A stretch of DNA of 64,000 nt, taken from IMG/VR virus record IMGVR_UViG_3300017917_002593, positions 1 through 64,000 of that record; one strand, written 5' to 3'. Below the pieces are notes generated by a model. That model was not told where the DNA came from and did not search any database. It worked only from the letters and a program-made list of their open reading frames with translations. The position numbers were made by a program, and so were the translations under genes. The stretch comes from a virus. The stretch's first letter is position 1; every line of letters starts with the position of its first letter. Positions 34,477 to 44,067 of this stretch are shown piece by piece.

Positions 34477-35193
34477 ATGGGACGTCCAATTCAAAAAAAA
34501 TATTTCGCTAACACAAACGTTGCTTTAGACGGTGAAGGCGTAGGCGGAGAAAAATTTAGTGCTGTAACAGTACTAACAACTGGTACTCTGTATTCTACAG
34601 TTACAAACTATACATGGACAGGTTCTGCACCTCAGCTTGCAGGCGGCCAAGCTGCTACTGGTACATTAACTGTTGGTACTGATGGTCGTGTAAGTGCTTT
34701 CAACATTAGTGATGCTGGTAGCGGTTATACCTCCACTTCCAGTGTTACTGTTACAGTAAGCCCATCAACAACTGGTACTACAGCAACCTACCATATTGCA
34801 TTAACATCATCAGCTCGTGCAAACGGTGTAGCAATTTACGCATATATTCCTGCAAGCGGAACAGCAGGTTTAGTTAGCGGATCTGGCGGAACACAACGTC
34901 TATTAGGAGACATTGTACGTCAAGTTGGCAGTACAAAGTATATGGTAAGAACTTCTGAAGGTTTAGGAAAAGTTAAATTAGTATCCGACGGTGCTGCTGA
35001 CGCAGCTGGAGAAGCTGATCTAACAGCAACAGACAGTTCTGGCAAGACATACTATGTTATGAAGCTAAACGGTCGTAAGGCAAAACTAAAACAATACGGT
35101 TCAGCTGGTCACGAATTTGCTGACGAGTCTTGGGTTAAGTGGACAATTACTGCCGCTGAAGAAAATGTAAGTGTTCTTATAGCTAACGCTTAA
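34477..35193 (+). CDS. Virion structural protein, beta-rich
   Basis: 238 residues. The opening MGRPIQKKYFANTNVALDGE is a phrase I associate with a head-associated or decoration-like virion protein of marine T4-like phages. Residues about 45-105 are Thr/Ser/Gly-rich strands with the GSGYTSTSSVTVTVSPS unit, related to a phrase in gp6. The C-terminal half (YYVMKLNGRKAKLKQYGS and on) looks like a small beta barrel. It forms its own transcription unit, with a terminator and late promoter on its left and a perfect terminator on its right, as would fit a protein made in large amounts. A decoration role is inference. Confidence 0.7.
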   Translation: MGRPIQKKYFANTNVALDGEGVGGEKFSAVTVLTTGTLYSTVTNYTWTGSAPQLAGGQAATGTLTVGTDGRVSAFNISDAGSGYTSTSSVTVTVSPSTTGTTATYHIALTSSARANGVAIYAYIPASGTAGLVSGSGGTQRLLGDIVRQVGSTKYMVRTSEGLGKVKLVSDGAADAAGEADLTATDSSGKTYYVMKLNGRKAKLKQYGSAGHEFADESWVKWTITAAEENVSVLIANA

Positions 35194-35210
35194 TTAAGTT
35201 AAGCACACAG

Positions 35211-35236
35211 GAAAAGGGCTTAGGCCCTTTTCTTAT
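35211..35236 (+). terminator. Rho-independent terminator
   Basis: GAAAAGGGC, loop TTAG, GCCCTTTTC: nine perfect pairs, followed by TTATTT. It separates the gene at 34477 from the fibre cluster. Confidence 0.85.
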
Positions 35237-35241
35237 TTGCT

Positions 35242-35249
35242 GCTAAATA
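35242..35249 (+). promoter_or_regulatory. Late promoter motif GCTAAATA
   Basis: Ten bases after the terminator stem and 17 bases before the ATG at 35267. It keeps the TAAATA core. Confidence 0.45.
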
Positions 35250-35266
35250 CGATAAAGGAAATTTAC

Positions 35267-36301
35267 ATGACCGTAGATGTAATTCGATATTCTGGCGATC
35301 TTAAAATAGCAACTAAACCTGGCGGCATCATTACATTAGACACGGGTGTAAATTCTGGAACAGTTGTTATTACCGGAAACTTAAATGTATTAGGAACTGC
35401 AACCAACATTGCAACAACTAATACTATTGTAAAAGACAATATCATTACATTGAATGCAGGGGAATCTGGTTCAAGTGTAAGTTTAGGAGAATCAAATACT
35501 CCATTCTTTGGTCAATCTGGTTTTGTAGTTGATAGAGGAAATAATGCCAGTACTGCAACAAGGGCATCTATCTTATTTGAAGAAAGAACTTGGAGCTCTA
35601 CATCGACTACTGCAACTCAGTATCAAGGAATTTGGTCAATCAAAACAGCCAACCGTGGAGCTGCAATCGAAGTTGGAGCAATTAGATTGGCAGGTGGCGG
35701 TCCAAATAACGATAATAGATTGAACTTGCTGGGTGCAGGTATCAACGGAGTTTTAAGTGTTGCAGGACAGTTAAATTATCATACTCGTGTTATCGACGAT
35801 AATGATATTCCTAACAAATACTATGTTGACAACACTCCATTAAGAGGAACAGCTACAAGTGCAGTAACAGCTTTGGAACTGAGACAAAATGACACTCGTA
35901 TATCAATTACAGACAACAATATTCAACCAGGATTTATTACAACAGTAATTGACGGCGTTACCACAATGATTGTTCAGCGTTTTGCTGGCGTTCCAACGAT
36001 TACATTGGGTACTCTTATTGTTGCAGGTAACAGTATTCGACCAGCAGCTACTAATGCAGATTTAATTTTACAAACTATCGGAACAGGTACAACCGTTGTA
36101 AATAATGGAATAACAATTGGAGTATCAAATGTTGAGCCTCAACCTGTTCAAGGCGCAGTTAAAATTTATACAACTTCGACTGTAGGAGCAGGTAGCACAG
36201 GTATTCGATATTCTGGATACGAAAACTTATCTACTCTTGTTCCAACATCAGGTGAATTAATTTCTGCAAGAAAGGCTCTTGTTCTTTCAATTATATTCTA
36301 A
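35267..36301 (+). CDS. Tail-fibre-like virion protein
   Basis: 344 residues from the ATG at 35267, which has AAAGGAAA eight bases upstream; an in-frame TTG ten codons earlier overlaps the promoter motif and is less likely. Near residues 25-65 is the unit GTVVITGNLNVLGTATNIAT followed by TIVKDNIITLNAGE, the same module that appears in the fibre genes at 54544 and 57844. The rest is strand-rich Thr/Asn/Gly sequence (LRLAGG-like turns, YYVDNTPLRGTATSAV). It is probably a fibre or a protein that joins fibres to the tail. It starts the fibre cluster. Confidence 0.7.
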   Translation: MTVDVIRYSGDLKIATKPGGIITLDTGVNSGTVVITGNLNVLGTATNIATTNTIVKDNIITLNAGESGSSVSLGESNTPFFGQSGFVVDRGNNASTATRASILFEERTWSSTSTTATQYQGIWSIKTANRGAAIEVGAIRLAGGGPNNDNRLNLLGAGINGVLSVAGQLNYHTRVIDDNDIPNKYYVDNTPLRGTATSAVTALELRQNDTRISITDNNIQPGFITTVIDGVTTMIVQRFAGVPTITLGTLIVAGNSIRPAATNADLILQTIGTGTTVVNNGITIGVSNVEPQPVQGAVKIYTTSTVGAGSTGIRYSGYENLSTLVPTSGELISARKALVLSIIF

Positions 36302-36310
36302 GGATTCAAA

Positions 36311-36628
36311 ATGGCAATTACAAATTCTCAACTAAGTTCGACTTCAAAGACTGAAGTTTTTGTAGGATCGGGCGAGAATGCAATCACATGTATTATTTTG
36401 TGCAATACAAGTCTTACTGTTAATGCAACAGTGAGTGTATGGATAGTTCCAGCTGCTGTGGCAGCAGGAGATGCAAATCTGATTTTAAATGAAATATCTT
36501 TACCTGCAGGCGAGACGTTTAGTATGGACACTGAACGATTTATTTTAGCGGACGGCGATAGTATTCAAGCACAAGCAAGTCAAAACTTAATTGTAACTGC
36601 AACAGTCAGTTATGTTCAAACGGCATAA
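36311..36628 (+). CDS. Small beta-sandwich virion protein
   Basis: 105 residues. Alternating short strands (TCIILCNTSLTVNATVSVWI, LPAGETFSMDTERFILADGD) with a DSIQAQAS turn. The protein at 44079 has the same plan and ends in DSIRASAD, so the two look like paralogues. Each stands shortly before a giant fibre gene. AAGGA lies before the ATG. Function is unknown; an adaptor or fibre-collar role is a guess from position. Confidence 0.65.
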   Translation: MAITNSQLSSTSKTEVFVGSGENAITCIILCNTSLTVNATVSVWIVPAAVAAGDANLILNEISLPAGETFSMDTERFILADGDSIQAQASQNLIVTATVSYVQTA

Positions 36629-36631
36629 ATT

Positions 36632-37366
36632 ATGAAATTTTACAAAAGACAGTCTATTGATTCTCATAATCCGCAAGATGATAAATTTGCGGTAGAAGCT
36701 GACGGCCGATTAATTTCTGATTCTACAAAAAGTTTTAGACTACCCGGCGGCATGACTTCAGAACGTCCAACTAATCCTGATGCAGGACAAATTAGAGTCA
36801 ACACAGACCTTGACGATCTCGAAACAAGAGTAAGAACTTTATGGGAAAGAGTTAGAACAGTTCGCCCGGCATCCATTACTGTTCAAAATTTAGGAAGTGG
36901 AAATTATTTCAGTACAATCTTTGGTCCTTTAAATTCTTCATATGACCGTTCATATGATCCTACTTATAATGGCGGCGCAGCAAATATAATGGTCTATGTT
37001 GACAACGTTTATCAGATTCCTGGAATAAACTACGATCTAATAACTGACCCTTCTCCAGTTACGGCAGCTACTACCGCAACTACTTCTGCATCTTCTACTG
37101 TGCTGTATCTTGACTCTGTACAAAACGTTCAGCCGGGGCAACGTATTAGTGGTAGCGCATCAATTACAACAACTACAGTTGTCGTAGGAACTGTTCCTGG
37201 AACTTTTAATATTGAAATTAGCGAACCAACATCGGCACCAGTTAACGTAGGTACCAATTTAACTTTTACATTTAGCACTGGAACTTTCATTCAATTTTCT
37301 GGAACAGTACCTGCAAAACCAGTAGTGACTTTACTTGGATACGACGGATATTTCCCTCCAGGATAA
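36632..37366 (+). CDS. Virion protein with VYVDNVYQIPG motif
   Basis: 244 residues. Residues about 1-75 are extended and charged (DKFAVEADGRLISDSTKSFR then LPGGMTSERPTNPDAGQIRV), then a short helix (LDDLETRVRTLWERVRTV). The middle has IMVYVDNVYQIPGINYDL, a motif common in fibre-associated proteins of marine phages. The C-terminal half is Thr/Ser-rich strands. It starts three bases after the previous stop and lacks a good ribosome site, so coupling is likely. Confidence 0.68.
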   Translation: MKFYKRQSIDSHNPQDDKFAVEADGRLISDSTKSFRLPGGMTSERPTNPDAGQIRVNTDLDDLETRVRTLWERVRTVRPASITVQNLGSGNYFSTIFGPLNSSYDRSYDPTYNGGAANIMVYVDNVYQIPGINYDLITDPSPVTAATTATTSASSTVLYLDSVQNVQPGQRISGSASITTTTVVVGTVPGTFNIEISEPTSAPVNVGTNLTFTFSTGTFIQFSGTVPAKPVVTLLGYDGYFPPG

Positions 37367-37396
37367 TATCCTATCAACTACAAATAATTAATTCCC

Positions 37397-37404
37397 GATA
37401 AATA
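37397..37404 (+). promoter_or_regulatory. Late promoter motif GATAAATA
   Basis: Lies 94 bases before the giant gene at 37498, at the head of a structured leader. Confidence 0.5.
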
Positions 37405-37497
37405 CTCTGATGCCAAAAGGTTTGGCAGTCGGTTATACTGTGGTAAACCCGCAATGTAAGGTGGTTAACCGTGAAACACGGGGTATAGGGAGCAAGC
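37405..37497 (+). promoter_or_regulatory. Structured 5' leader of giant fibre gene
   Basis: TGCCAAA/TTTGGCA with a 3-base loop at 37411-37427 and CCGTG/CACGG with an AAA loop at 37469-37481, plus the repeated words GTGGTAAAC and GTGGTTAAC. The ribosome site GGGAG follows the second stem. Confidence 0.5.
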
Positions 37498-40400
37498 ATG
37501 GCCGTAGGTCGTATTACGGGCCCGCTCTTAGCGCAAAATTTGCTAAGAGACGGTGTCGACATAGCAGTTGAAACAGATCTGCTGTATATTGATGTTAAAA
37601 ATGGCCGTATTGGTGTAAGAACCGATATTCCCCGTACCGAACTTGATGTCAATGGCACACTTACTACAAAAGTTCTAATTGCCGATACTGCAACTATTGG
37701 TTTAGTAACCATTGAAAGCAGCACATCGAGCAGCACAATTTCTACACTGTTTGGACCGTTAAACGTTAACCCCGGTGGTAACGACTGGTTATATATCAAC
37801 AGTACTGCAAGCGTCCGAGGCGATGTTTATGCAACTGGCAACTTCTATGCCAACGGAAATATCAAGTTAGGTGATACTACATCATCTGATACAATCGAAT
37901 TATTAGGTGAGGTCCAAAGTGACATCTTGCCTTTTATCAGTAGCGGCACATTTTCTACCTATGTCAGTACCTTAACTGGTTTAACAGTAACTGACTTCTA
38001 TACCAATACTGAAATTGTTTCTGAATATAGTTTAGGTAATACAAGTAGCTATTGGCAAAACGCATATCTACAAAATGTCTTTACAAGAAAAATTGATACA
38101 GTTGGCACAGAAACCGATGTTCAATTTTTCCCAGATATTCCCAGATTAGAAAGAACTCTAAACAAGAGTGTTACAATCAACGGAGATATTCGTGTATATG
38201 GCGGAAATCCGTTAGGTACATTTCCAGTTGTAAACAACATTCTATATGTAAACGAAAACGGTAGCGATGACAATGATGGTAGGGCTATGGACGCAAGTCG
38301 TGCTTGCCGTACAATTACTGGTGCTACTCGAAGCCCTTATTTTAAACAAGGCACTATTATTAAAGTAGCTCCTGGCTACTATGCAGAAGATAACCCTATT
38401 AAGTTATTGCCATACACTTCAGTAGTGGGCGATAGTCTTCGTGCAGTTTTTGTTGAACCGTTAAACAAAACAGTAGATTTATTCCATGTAAATTCTGGTG
38501 TATATATCACTGGGATGACCATGCTAAACTTGCGCCGAGGCGAAGTTGTACGCTACGAACCGGGCGGAGCAGGCACATACACCACAGGTGCTTACTGTGT
38601 TGCGTTTCCTCCTCTATTAGAAAATCCGATCGATTTATTCCACAGTCCCTATATTCAAAACTGTACTAATCAATCTGGTCCGTGGCTGTATGACGGCACA
38701 ATGTTTGTTCCGAACCAAACAGTTCAGTTACCACTGGTAGTTGCTACTGCTACCTATGCATCCAGCACAACTACAATTACTGTAACTATTCAACCAGAAC
38801 TATCTGCCAAGCAGTTAGAAATTGGAATGGCAGTGAACGGATCTGGCATTTTGATAGAGGACGATCTTCCAATTGCATCTATTGAAAAGATCGAAAACAT
38901 TGATCCTAACTTTAGAAATGCAAAACAACTTTTAACTTCAAACAAAGATTTTATCAAAGACGAAATCATTGCTTATGTTAATACAAACTATCCTGGATTA
39001 AATTATAATCAAGATAAATGCCGCAGAGATGCTGGCTATGTTTTAGATGCTTTGATCTATGATGCAATTCTCGGCGGTAATAGAAAAATTGTTGAAGCAG
39101 GTCGTGCCTACTTTCAAGGTAACGCCAATATTTTAGGCGATGAATTAATTCCTACCATTGCAGCATTTGAAAGAATGAAAACTTTTGCATTTGCAATTGT
39201 TGCAAATACTGATCTATCTTCTATCAAGACACCGGCAAACAGCGGAATACAAATTATAGATACAAATCTAACCGGCGGAGAAATTGCACAGCCTAACATT
39301 GTTAAATTGATGGACTTGTTGATTGACATCTTAAGAAACAATGGAGGTTATGAAAATGCTGCTGCTCTATTAAATGCAAATAGAGGTTTTATTCAAGCAG
39401 AAACAGTTGCGTTTGTTAACAAAACATATGTTGGCCAACCTATTCCAAGTTTTACCTACGATAGAGCAAAATGTTTCAGAGATGTTGGATATGTTATAGA
39501 TGCAATCGCTAACGATCTTTTATATGGCGGAAACCAACAAACGGTTGCTGCCGGTGAAGCATATATTGGCGGCGCAGCGATTCCCGGAGAAGCTGACGAA
39601 ACTATTGCAGCATTCAATTACTTAGGAATGATCATTCGTGATGTAGTTTTACAAAACGAAATAAACGACGGTTACCAAACTACTGTAACTCAAGTCACTA
39701 ATTTGATAACAGGTACTAATGCGGCAATTGAGTTGATGACACGAAATATTCAAATTATCAATTCGTACATTGACGATGGCGCATTTTCTGTTCCAGTTGT
39801 TTCAAATAGCGCACAAAGTTCTATTCCAGGAATCGTTAACAGTTACAATTTAATTGTAGCTAACAAAGCATTCTTGCAACATGAAGTTGTTAACTATATT
39901 GATGTAACATTTACTAATCTTGATTTTGTCTACAACGAAGATAAGTGTGCTCGTGACACTGCTTTAATATTTGACGGATTAGTATTAGACCTTGTACATG
40001 GAGGTTCAAGTCAATCAACTTTTGCAGGCCTACAATATTGGAATCAAACTAATACTGTTATACCTGGAGAAGAAACAACCACTACTAATGCTTTTGCCTA
40101 TGCAAAAGATATTTCTAAAACTATTATCCAAGGTATTCCTTTAACAACAATTTTAGGAACATTGACTCAGTATATTAGCACAGGGTCGGACCTAACTGTT
40201 GCAAACTTACTCGGTGAAAAATTTGATACAGTTATTTCTGTAATAACAAATGGCACAGCTGGAATAACTGATTTAATTGAACCAAACGGTGATATTAACA
40301 CAACTACTCTTTATACCAGTGCTATAGATTTGTTAATAGGAAATAAAGATTTTATTGCCGACGAAGTTATTGCTTGGATTGAACAAACTAAAACTCCTGG

Positions 40401-43400
40401 CTTTACATACGACCAAACAAAGTGCAGAAGAGATGTTGGTTATGTAATTGACAGTGTAGCAATGGATCTGTTAAGAGGCGGTAACAGACAAAGTATTCAA
40501 GCTGGTGTTTACTATTACGGATATAATAGTACCAGTACTGTTCTTGTAAACGAAGTTCCGCAAACAATGGCTGCATACAAGTATATGAAGTCGTTGATTG
40601 AAAAAGTTGTTCAAAGAATTCCTGCTACAAAAACATACCAAACAGAATTTGCTCAGAATTTAGATTACGGTGCAGCAACTCTTGATGAAGCAAGAATCAT
40701 TGGAGATAACATTGATCTGATAAGGACCATTATTAGAAAAGGTCCAGCCGCAGCACCTGCTCAAGTACCGATTGGTATTGCAGTTAGCACTTCTACTAAT
40801 GTAAGTAAAGCAGCTACTCTATTAGCGGCTAACAAAGATTTTATTGTTGCAGAAGTTGTTGAATTCGTTAATAAAACATTCATCCAACCTTTCCAATTTA
40901 ATTACAACGAAGAAAAATGTTTTAGAGATGTTGGATTAATTGTCGATGCGATTGCTGGAGACATTATTAAACGCTCCAATGTTAAATCAATTGAAGCAGG
41001 TTTAGCTTATTGGGAAGGCGCAGTTAGTGTTATTGAAGGTCAGCTAAAAGAAACTGCTGGAGCTATTCAATACGCTAAGAGCATTGCATTGGATGTAATT
41101 GCTAATAATCCTGTTACAAGTTTCTATCAAGATTCTGTTCAAACAATTATTCCAGGAACAAGTTCTACTACAATGACTGTAGTAGTAAGTCAACTTATTA
41201 ACGGACAACTTGGCGGCGGAGAAGTTGCAAGAGATTTAGTAGATAGTAACTTTAACGCCATCACAACAATTTTACAAAATGGTCCTGCTTACTCACCTTT
41301 TAGTACAGACAGTACTCTGACACAATTTGTTGTTACCTTAACTACTTCGACTGTCAAGGCTGCATCTAATGATATTCTGTACTTTGGTGAAACTACAGTT
41401 TATCCAATTGAAGATAAAAACTTGCCAGGCATGTGGACTGAAAACGGAGAAGCTGATCGCAGAATTGATCCAAATGGTTCAGGTGGTGGTGCATTGGTAG
41501 ATGGAAATGCTCCTTCGAGAAGAAGTCCAATTCAGTCGTTCGTTTTTGATGCGTTTACTCAAATTACTCAAGGCGGACGAGGCATACACATTATCAATGA
41601 AGGGTATGCACAGTTAGTTTCTGTGTTTACAATTTTCTGTAATGTTGCTGTTGAAACAGATAGCGGTGGTATTGCATCTATTACAAACTCTAACAATAAC
41701 TTTGGAGACATTTGTTTACAATCTAAAGGTTATGGTAAGAGGAAGTTTGGCGGAACAGTTTATAATCCGGAAAATATTGCCTATAACGAACTAACAAACG
41801 AATTCGAAGCTAACGAATATTATCCTCAAGGGTATTTCCCAACTCGACAGCAAGTTTGTGTGTTTGTTCCAGATCCTTTAAATAGGCCGCACATCAGTTT
41901 AGTTATGGAAGTTGTTCCTCCTGATCAATATGTTAACTACGACGGTGTGGTTGTTCCTTACATCAATGAACAAGGTTATCCAGGATTCTTAACTGCGGTC
42001 ATTAATACAGCAACATTAACAACAGGATCTTTTGTTGTTAGCGGTATTGATGTAACAGGCGCAAGCATTGGTCAAACTGTTTACATTAAAGATCAGTTTG
42101 GTTACGAAGCAGCCGATAACGGAGAAGGTGCAAGATATATTTCGACAGGAACTACTATTGTCGACATTAGCTACCAGTCAATTACATTAAGTAATCCAAT
42201 TAACTTTGGTGGAGGCGAATACGGCAATCCGTTCTACTTTGATATCTACTGCTGTGGAAATGCTTACTACAATGTCTTAACAAGTAAGCCAGCAGTAAGT
42301 CCATACCCGATTGGGCAAAGTAAAATCATTGGTCAAGAAACTGAAACTATTGATGCAATTGATCACTTAAAAGAAATAACTAACTTTGTAGTAGCTAACA
42401 TTGCTTATACAGGAACGTATACTACTGCTGTTCCGCAATCTATTAACACAGAATTTATTGGAGGAGCAAGTGCAATACCTTTCATCAACGAAAGATTAGA
42501 TATTATTTCTAATGTAATTCTTTCTGGTCCTCAAGCAGCACCCGAAGTTAGAACAACAGGTACAAGAGCAGAGAACTATGCAAGTGCTATTGAATTACTA
42601 AATCAAAATAAGATCTTTATTCAGAATGAAGTAGTTGCATATGTAGACGATACATTTGGTGGGTTTGTTTATGATGAAGCCAAGTGCCAGCGTGATGTTG
42701 GATTAATTATTGACAGTATTGCAATGGATATGTTGTACGATGATACAACACAAAGTACCTTTGCTGGCCTTCAATACTGGAATCAAACTTCATATGTAGA
42801 TGGCATTGGAGGTCAAATTACTACAACTACGGCAGCTATTGCTTATGCAAAATCTCTTGCACTATCTGTTACAAGTAACAATGTAGTAATCGGGCAAAGA
42901 TTCGATACTATCTTAGAAATACTACAACTTGGCACAGCAAATGTAAGTAACATTGTTGTTGCTAACGGATATAGAACCACTGATCCAGGTGCGCTCGCTG
43001 ACTATGCTGCACTACAATCAAATAAGGCTTCAATTCAAAGTCAGGTAATTTCTTGGATCAGTAGTAACTATCCAAGTTTTACATATGATCAAGCTAAGTG
43101 CTCGAGAGATATTGGTTACATCATTGACAGCGTTTCTATTGATTTAATCCACGGTGGTAATAGACAAAGTATTCAAGCTGGTGTTTACTATTACGGTTTC
43201 GATCAAGGTAGTAGTGCTATTGCTGGAGAGATTCCGCAAACTGCGGCAGCTTATAATTTTATTAAGAGTATTGTAGGTGATATTGTTACAGGTACTCCAA
43301 TTAGTCCTAAGTATCAAAATACAGTAACTCAAGTAACTAATCTTCTACCTGGAACTTCTGTTGAAGCAGCAGCTCTACAATCTAAGATTAGTGTTATTAC

Positions 43401-44067
43401 AAATATTTTAGATAACGGACCGACTGCTGCCGAAGAAAGAAGAGCAATAAAGCAAACAATGAACACCAGCGTTGATGTTCAACGAGCATTTAACTTATTA
43501 AATGCAAACAAAGACTTTATCAAAGCTGAAGTAATTGCCTACATTGCAAATGAATTTGGCGGATTCCAGTACAACAAACAAAAATGTAGAAGAGACGTTG
43601 GTCTAATGATCGATGCGTTAGTTGCTGACTTAGCTACTGGAGGAAACTTCCGTGCAGTTGAAGCGGCTAAAACTTACTACACAAGAGAAGGTACTTATCA
43701 TATTGTTACTGTTGAAGACAACGTAAGAAATCCTTTATTGTTTGTTGACGGTAGCACTGTAAACTTCTATCAGAGAAGCTATCAATCTGCATCTGGATAC
43801 CTATTCGAATACTGCGGAGCAGGTACACAGTACGGTGCATTGCCTCAGGTAGGTAGAGTTGATCCTGTCCAAAGCAAGGAAGTAGTTCAGTTAAATAATG
43901 GTAAGGTGTTCTTTACTTCCACTGACCAGAACGGCGATTTCCGTATTGGACCAACGTTAGTAATTAGTCAGGCAACTGGTGTGTTGTCAGGCAGAACATT
44001 TGAAAAGAGTTTATTTGCTCAGATGACACCATTCATCTTAGCAGTTGAAGCAGGTGGCGGCGAATAA
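37498..44067 (+). CDS. Giant modular fibre protein with eight KCxRD repeats
   Basis: 2189 residues. The N-terminus (LLAQNLLRDGVDIAVETDLL, then NGRIGVRTD, ELDVNGTL) is a fibre opening common in marine phages. Residues about 250-415 look like the start of a right-handed beta-helix: YVNENGSDDNDGRAMDASRA, ACRTITGATRSPYF, YTSVVGDSLRAVFVEPLNKT. Five copies of a ~160-residue module follow (motifs at about 39016, 39470, 39944, 40421, 40918), each with (F/L)xY(D/N)xxKCxRDxGxxxD. A second beta-helix block lies at about 1310-1600 (LVDGNAPSRRSPIQSFVFDA, GIHIINEGYAQLVSVFTIFC), then three more modules. The C-terminus has TSTDQNGDFRIGPTLVISQ. It is probably a long tail fibre or a large side structure that contacts the host. 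Confidence 0.8.
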   Translation: MAVGRITGPLLAQNLLRDGVDIAVETDLLYIDVKNGRIGVRTDIPRTELDVNGTLTTKVLIADTATIGLVTIESSTSSSTISTLFGPLNVNPGGNDWLYINSTASVRGDVYATGNFYANGNIKLGDTTSSDTIELLGEVQSDILPFISSGTFSTYVSTLTGLTVTDFYTNTEIVSEYSLGNTSSYWQNAYLQNVFTRKIDTVGTETDVQFFPDIPRLERTLNKSVTINGDIRVYGGNPLGTFPVVNNILYVNENGSDDNDGRAMDASRACRTITGATRSPYFKQGTIIKVAPGYYAEDNPIKLLPYTSVVGDSLRAVFVEPLNKTVDLFHVNSGVYITGMTMLNLRRGEVVRYEPGGAGTYTTGAYCVAFPPLLENPIDLFHSPYIQNCTNQSGPWLYDGTMFVPNQTVQLPLVVATATYASSTTTITVTIQPELSAKQLEIGMAVNGSGILIEDDLPIASIEKIENIDPNFRNAKQLLTSNKDFIKDEIIAYVNTNYPGLNYNQDKCRRDAGYVLDALIYDAILGGNRKIVEAGRAYFQGNANILGDELIPTIAAFERMKTFAFAIVANTDLSSIKTPANSGIQIIDTNLTGGEIAQPNIVKLMDLLIDILRNNGGYENAAALLNANRGFIQAETVAFVNKTYVGQPIPSFTYDRAKCFRDVGYVIDAIANDLLYGGNQQTVAAGEAYIGGAAIPGEADETIAAFNYLGMIIRDVVLQNEINDGYQTTVTQVTNLITGTNAAIELMTRNIQIINSYIDDGAFSVPVVSNSAQSSIPGIVNSYNLIVANKAFLQHEVVNYIDVTFTNLDFVYNEDKCARDTALIFDGLVLDLVHGGSSQSTFAGLQYWNQTNTVIPGEETTTTNAFAYAKDISKTIIQGIPLTTILGTLTQYISTGSDLTVANLLGEKFDTVISVITNGTAGITDLIEPNGDINTTTLYTSAIDLLIGNKDFIADEVIAWIEQTKTPGFTYDQTKCRRDVGYVIDSVAMDLLRGGNRQSIQAGVYYYGYNSTSTVLVNEVPQTMAAYKYMKSLIEKVVQRIPATKTYQTEFAQNLDYGAATLDEARIIGDNIDLIRTIIRKGPAAAPAQVPIGIAVSTSTNVSKAATLLAANKDFIVAEVVEFVNKTFIQPFQFNYNEEKCFRDVGLIVDAIAGDIIKRSNVKSIEAGLAYWEGAVSVIEGQLKETAGAIQYAKSIALDVIANNPVTSFYQDSVQTIIPGTSSTTMTVVVSQLINGQLGGGEVARDLVDSNFNAITTILQNGPAYSPFSTDSTLTQFVVTLTTSTVKAASNDILYFGETTVYPIEDKNLPGMWTENGEADRRIDPNGSGGGALVDGNAPSRRSPIQSFVFDAFTQITQGGRGIHIINEGYAQLVSVFTIFCNVAVETDSGGIASITNSNNNFGDICLQSKGYGKRKFGGTVYNPENIAYNELTNEFEANEYYPQGYFPTRQQVCVFVPDPLNRPHISLVMEVVPPDQYVNYDGVVVPYINEQGYPGFLTAVINTATLTTGSFVVSGIDVTGASIGQTVYIKDQFGYEAADNGEGARYISTGTTIVDISYQSITLSNPINFGGGEYGNPFYFDIYCCGNAYYNVLTSKPAVSPYPIGQSKIIGQETETIDAIDHLKEITNFVVANIAYTGTYTTAVPQSINTEFIGGASAIPFINERLDIISNVILSGPQAAPEVRTTGTRAENYASAIELLNQNKIFIQNEVVAYVDDTFGGFVYDEAKCQRDVGLIIDSIAMDMLYDDTTQSTFAGLQYWNQTSYVDGIGGQITTTTAAIAYAKSLALSVTSNNVVIGQRFDTILEILQLGTANVSNIVVANGYRTTDPGALADYAALQSNKASIQSQVISWISSNYPSFTYDQAKCSRDIGYIIDSVSIDLIHGGNRQSIQAGVYYYGFDQGSSAIAGEIPQTAAAYNFIKSIVGDIVTGTPISPKYQNTVTQVTNLLPGTSVEAAALQSKISVITNILDNGPTAAEERRAIKQTMNTSVDVQRAFNLLNANKDFIKAEVIAYIANEFGGFQYNKQKCRRDVGLMIDALVADLATGGNFRAVEAAKTYYTREGTYHIVTVEDNVRNPLLFVDGSTVNFYQRSYQSASGYLFEYCGAGTQYGALPQVGRVDPVQSKEVVQLNNGKVFFTSTDQNGDFRIGPTLVISQATGVLSGRTFEKSLFAQMTPFILAVEAGGGE

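Noticed and set aside
35237-35266. A longer N-terminus (TTG start) for the gene at 35267
   Set aside because: It overlaps the late promoter motif, and the ATG at 35267 has a proper ribosome site.
37410-37570. An out-of-frame upstream reading frame starting at the first hairpin of the 37405 leader
   Set aside because: It runs into the giant gene out of frame, has no ribosome site and is basic and featureless. Probably chance.
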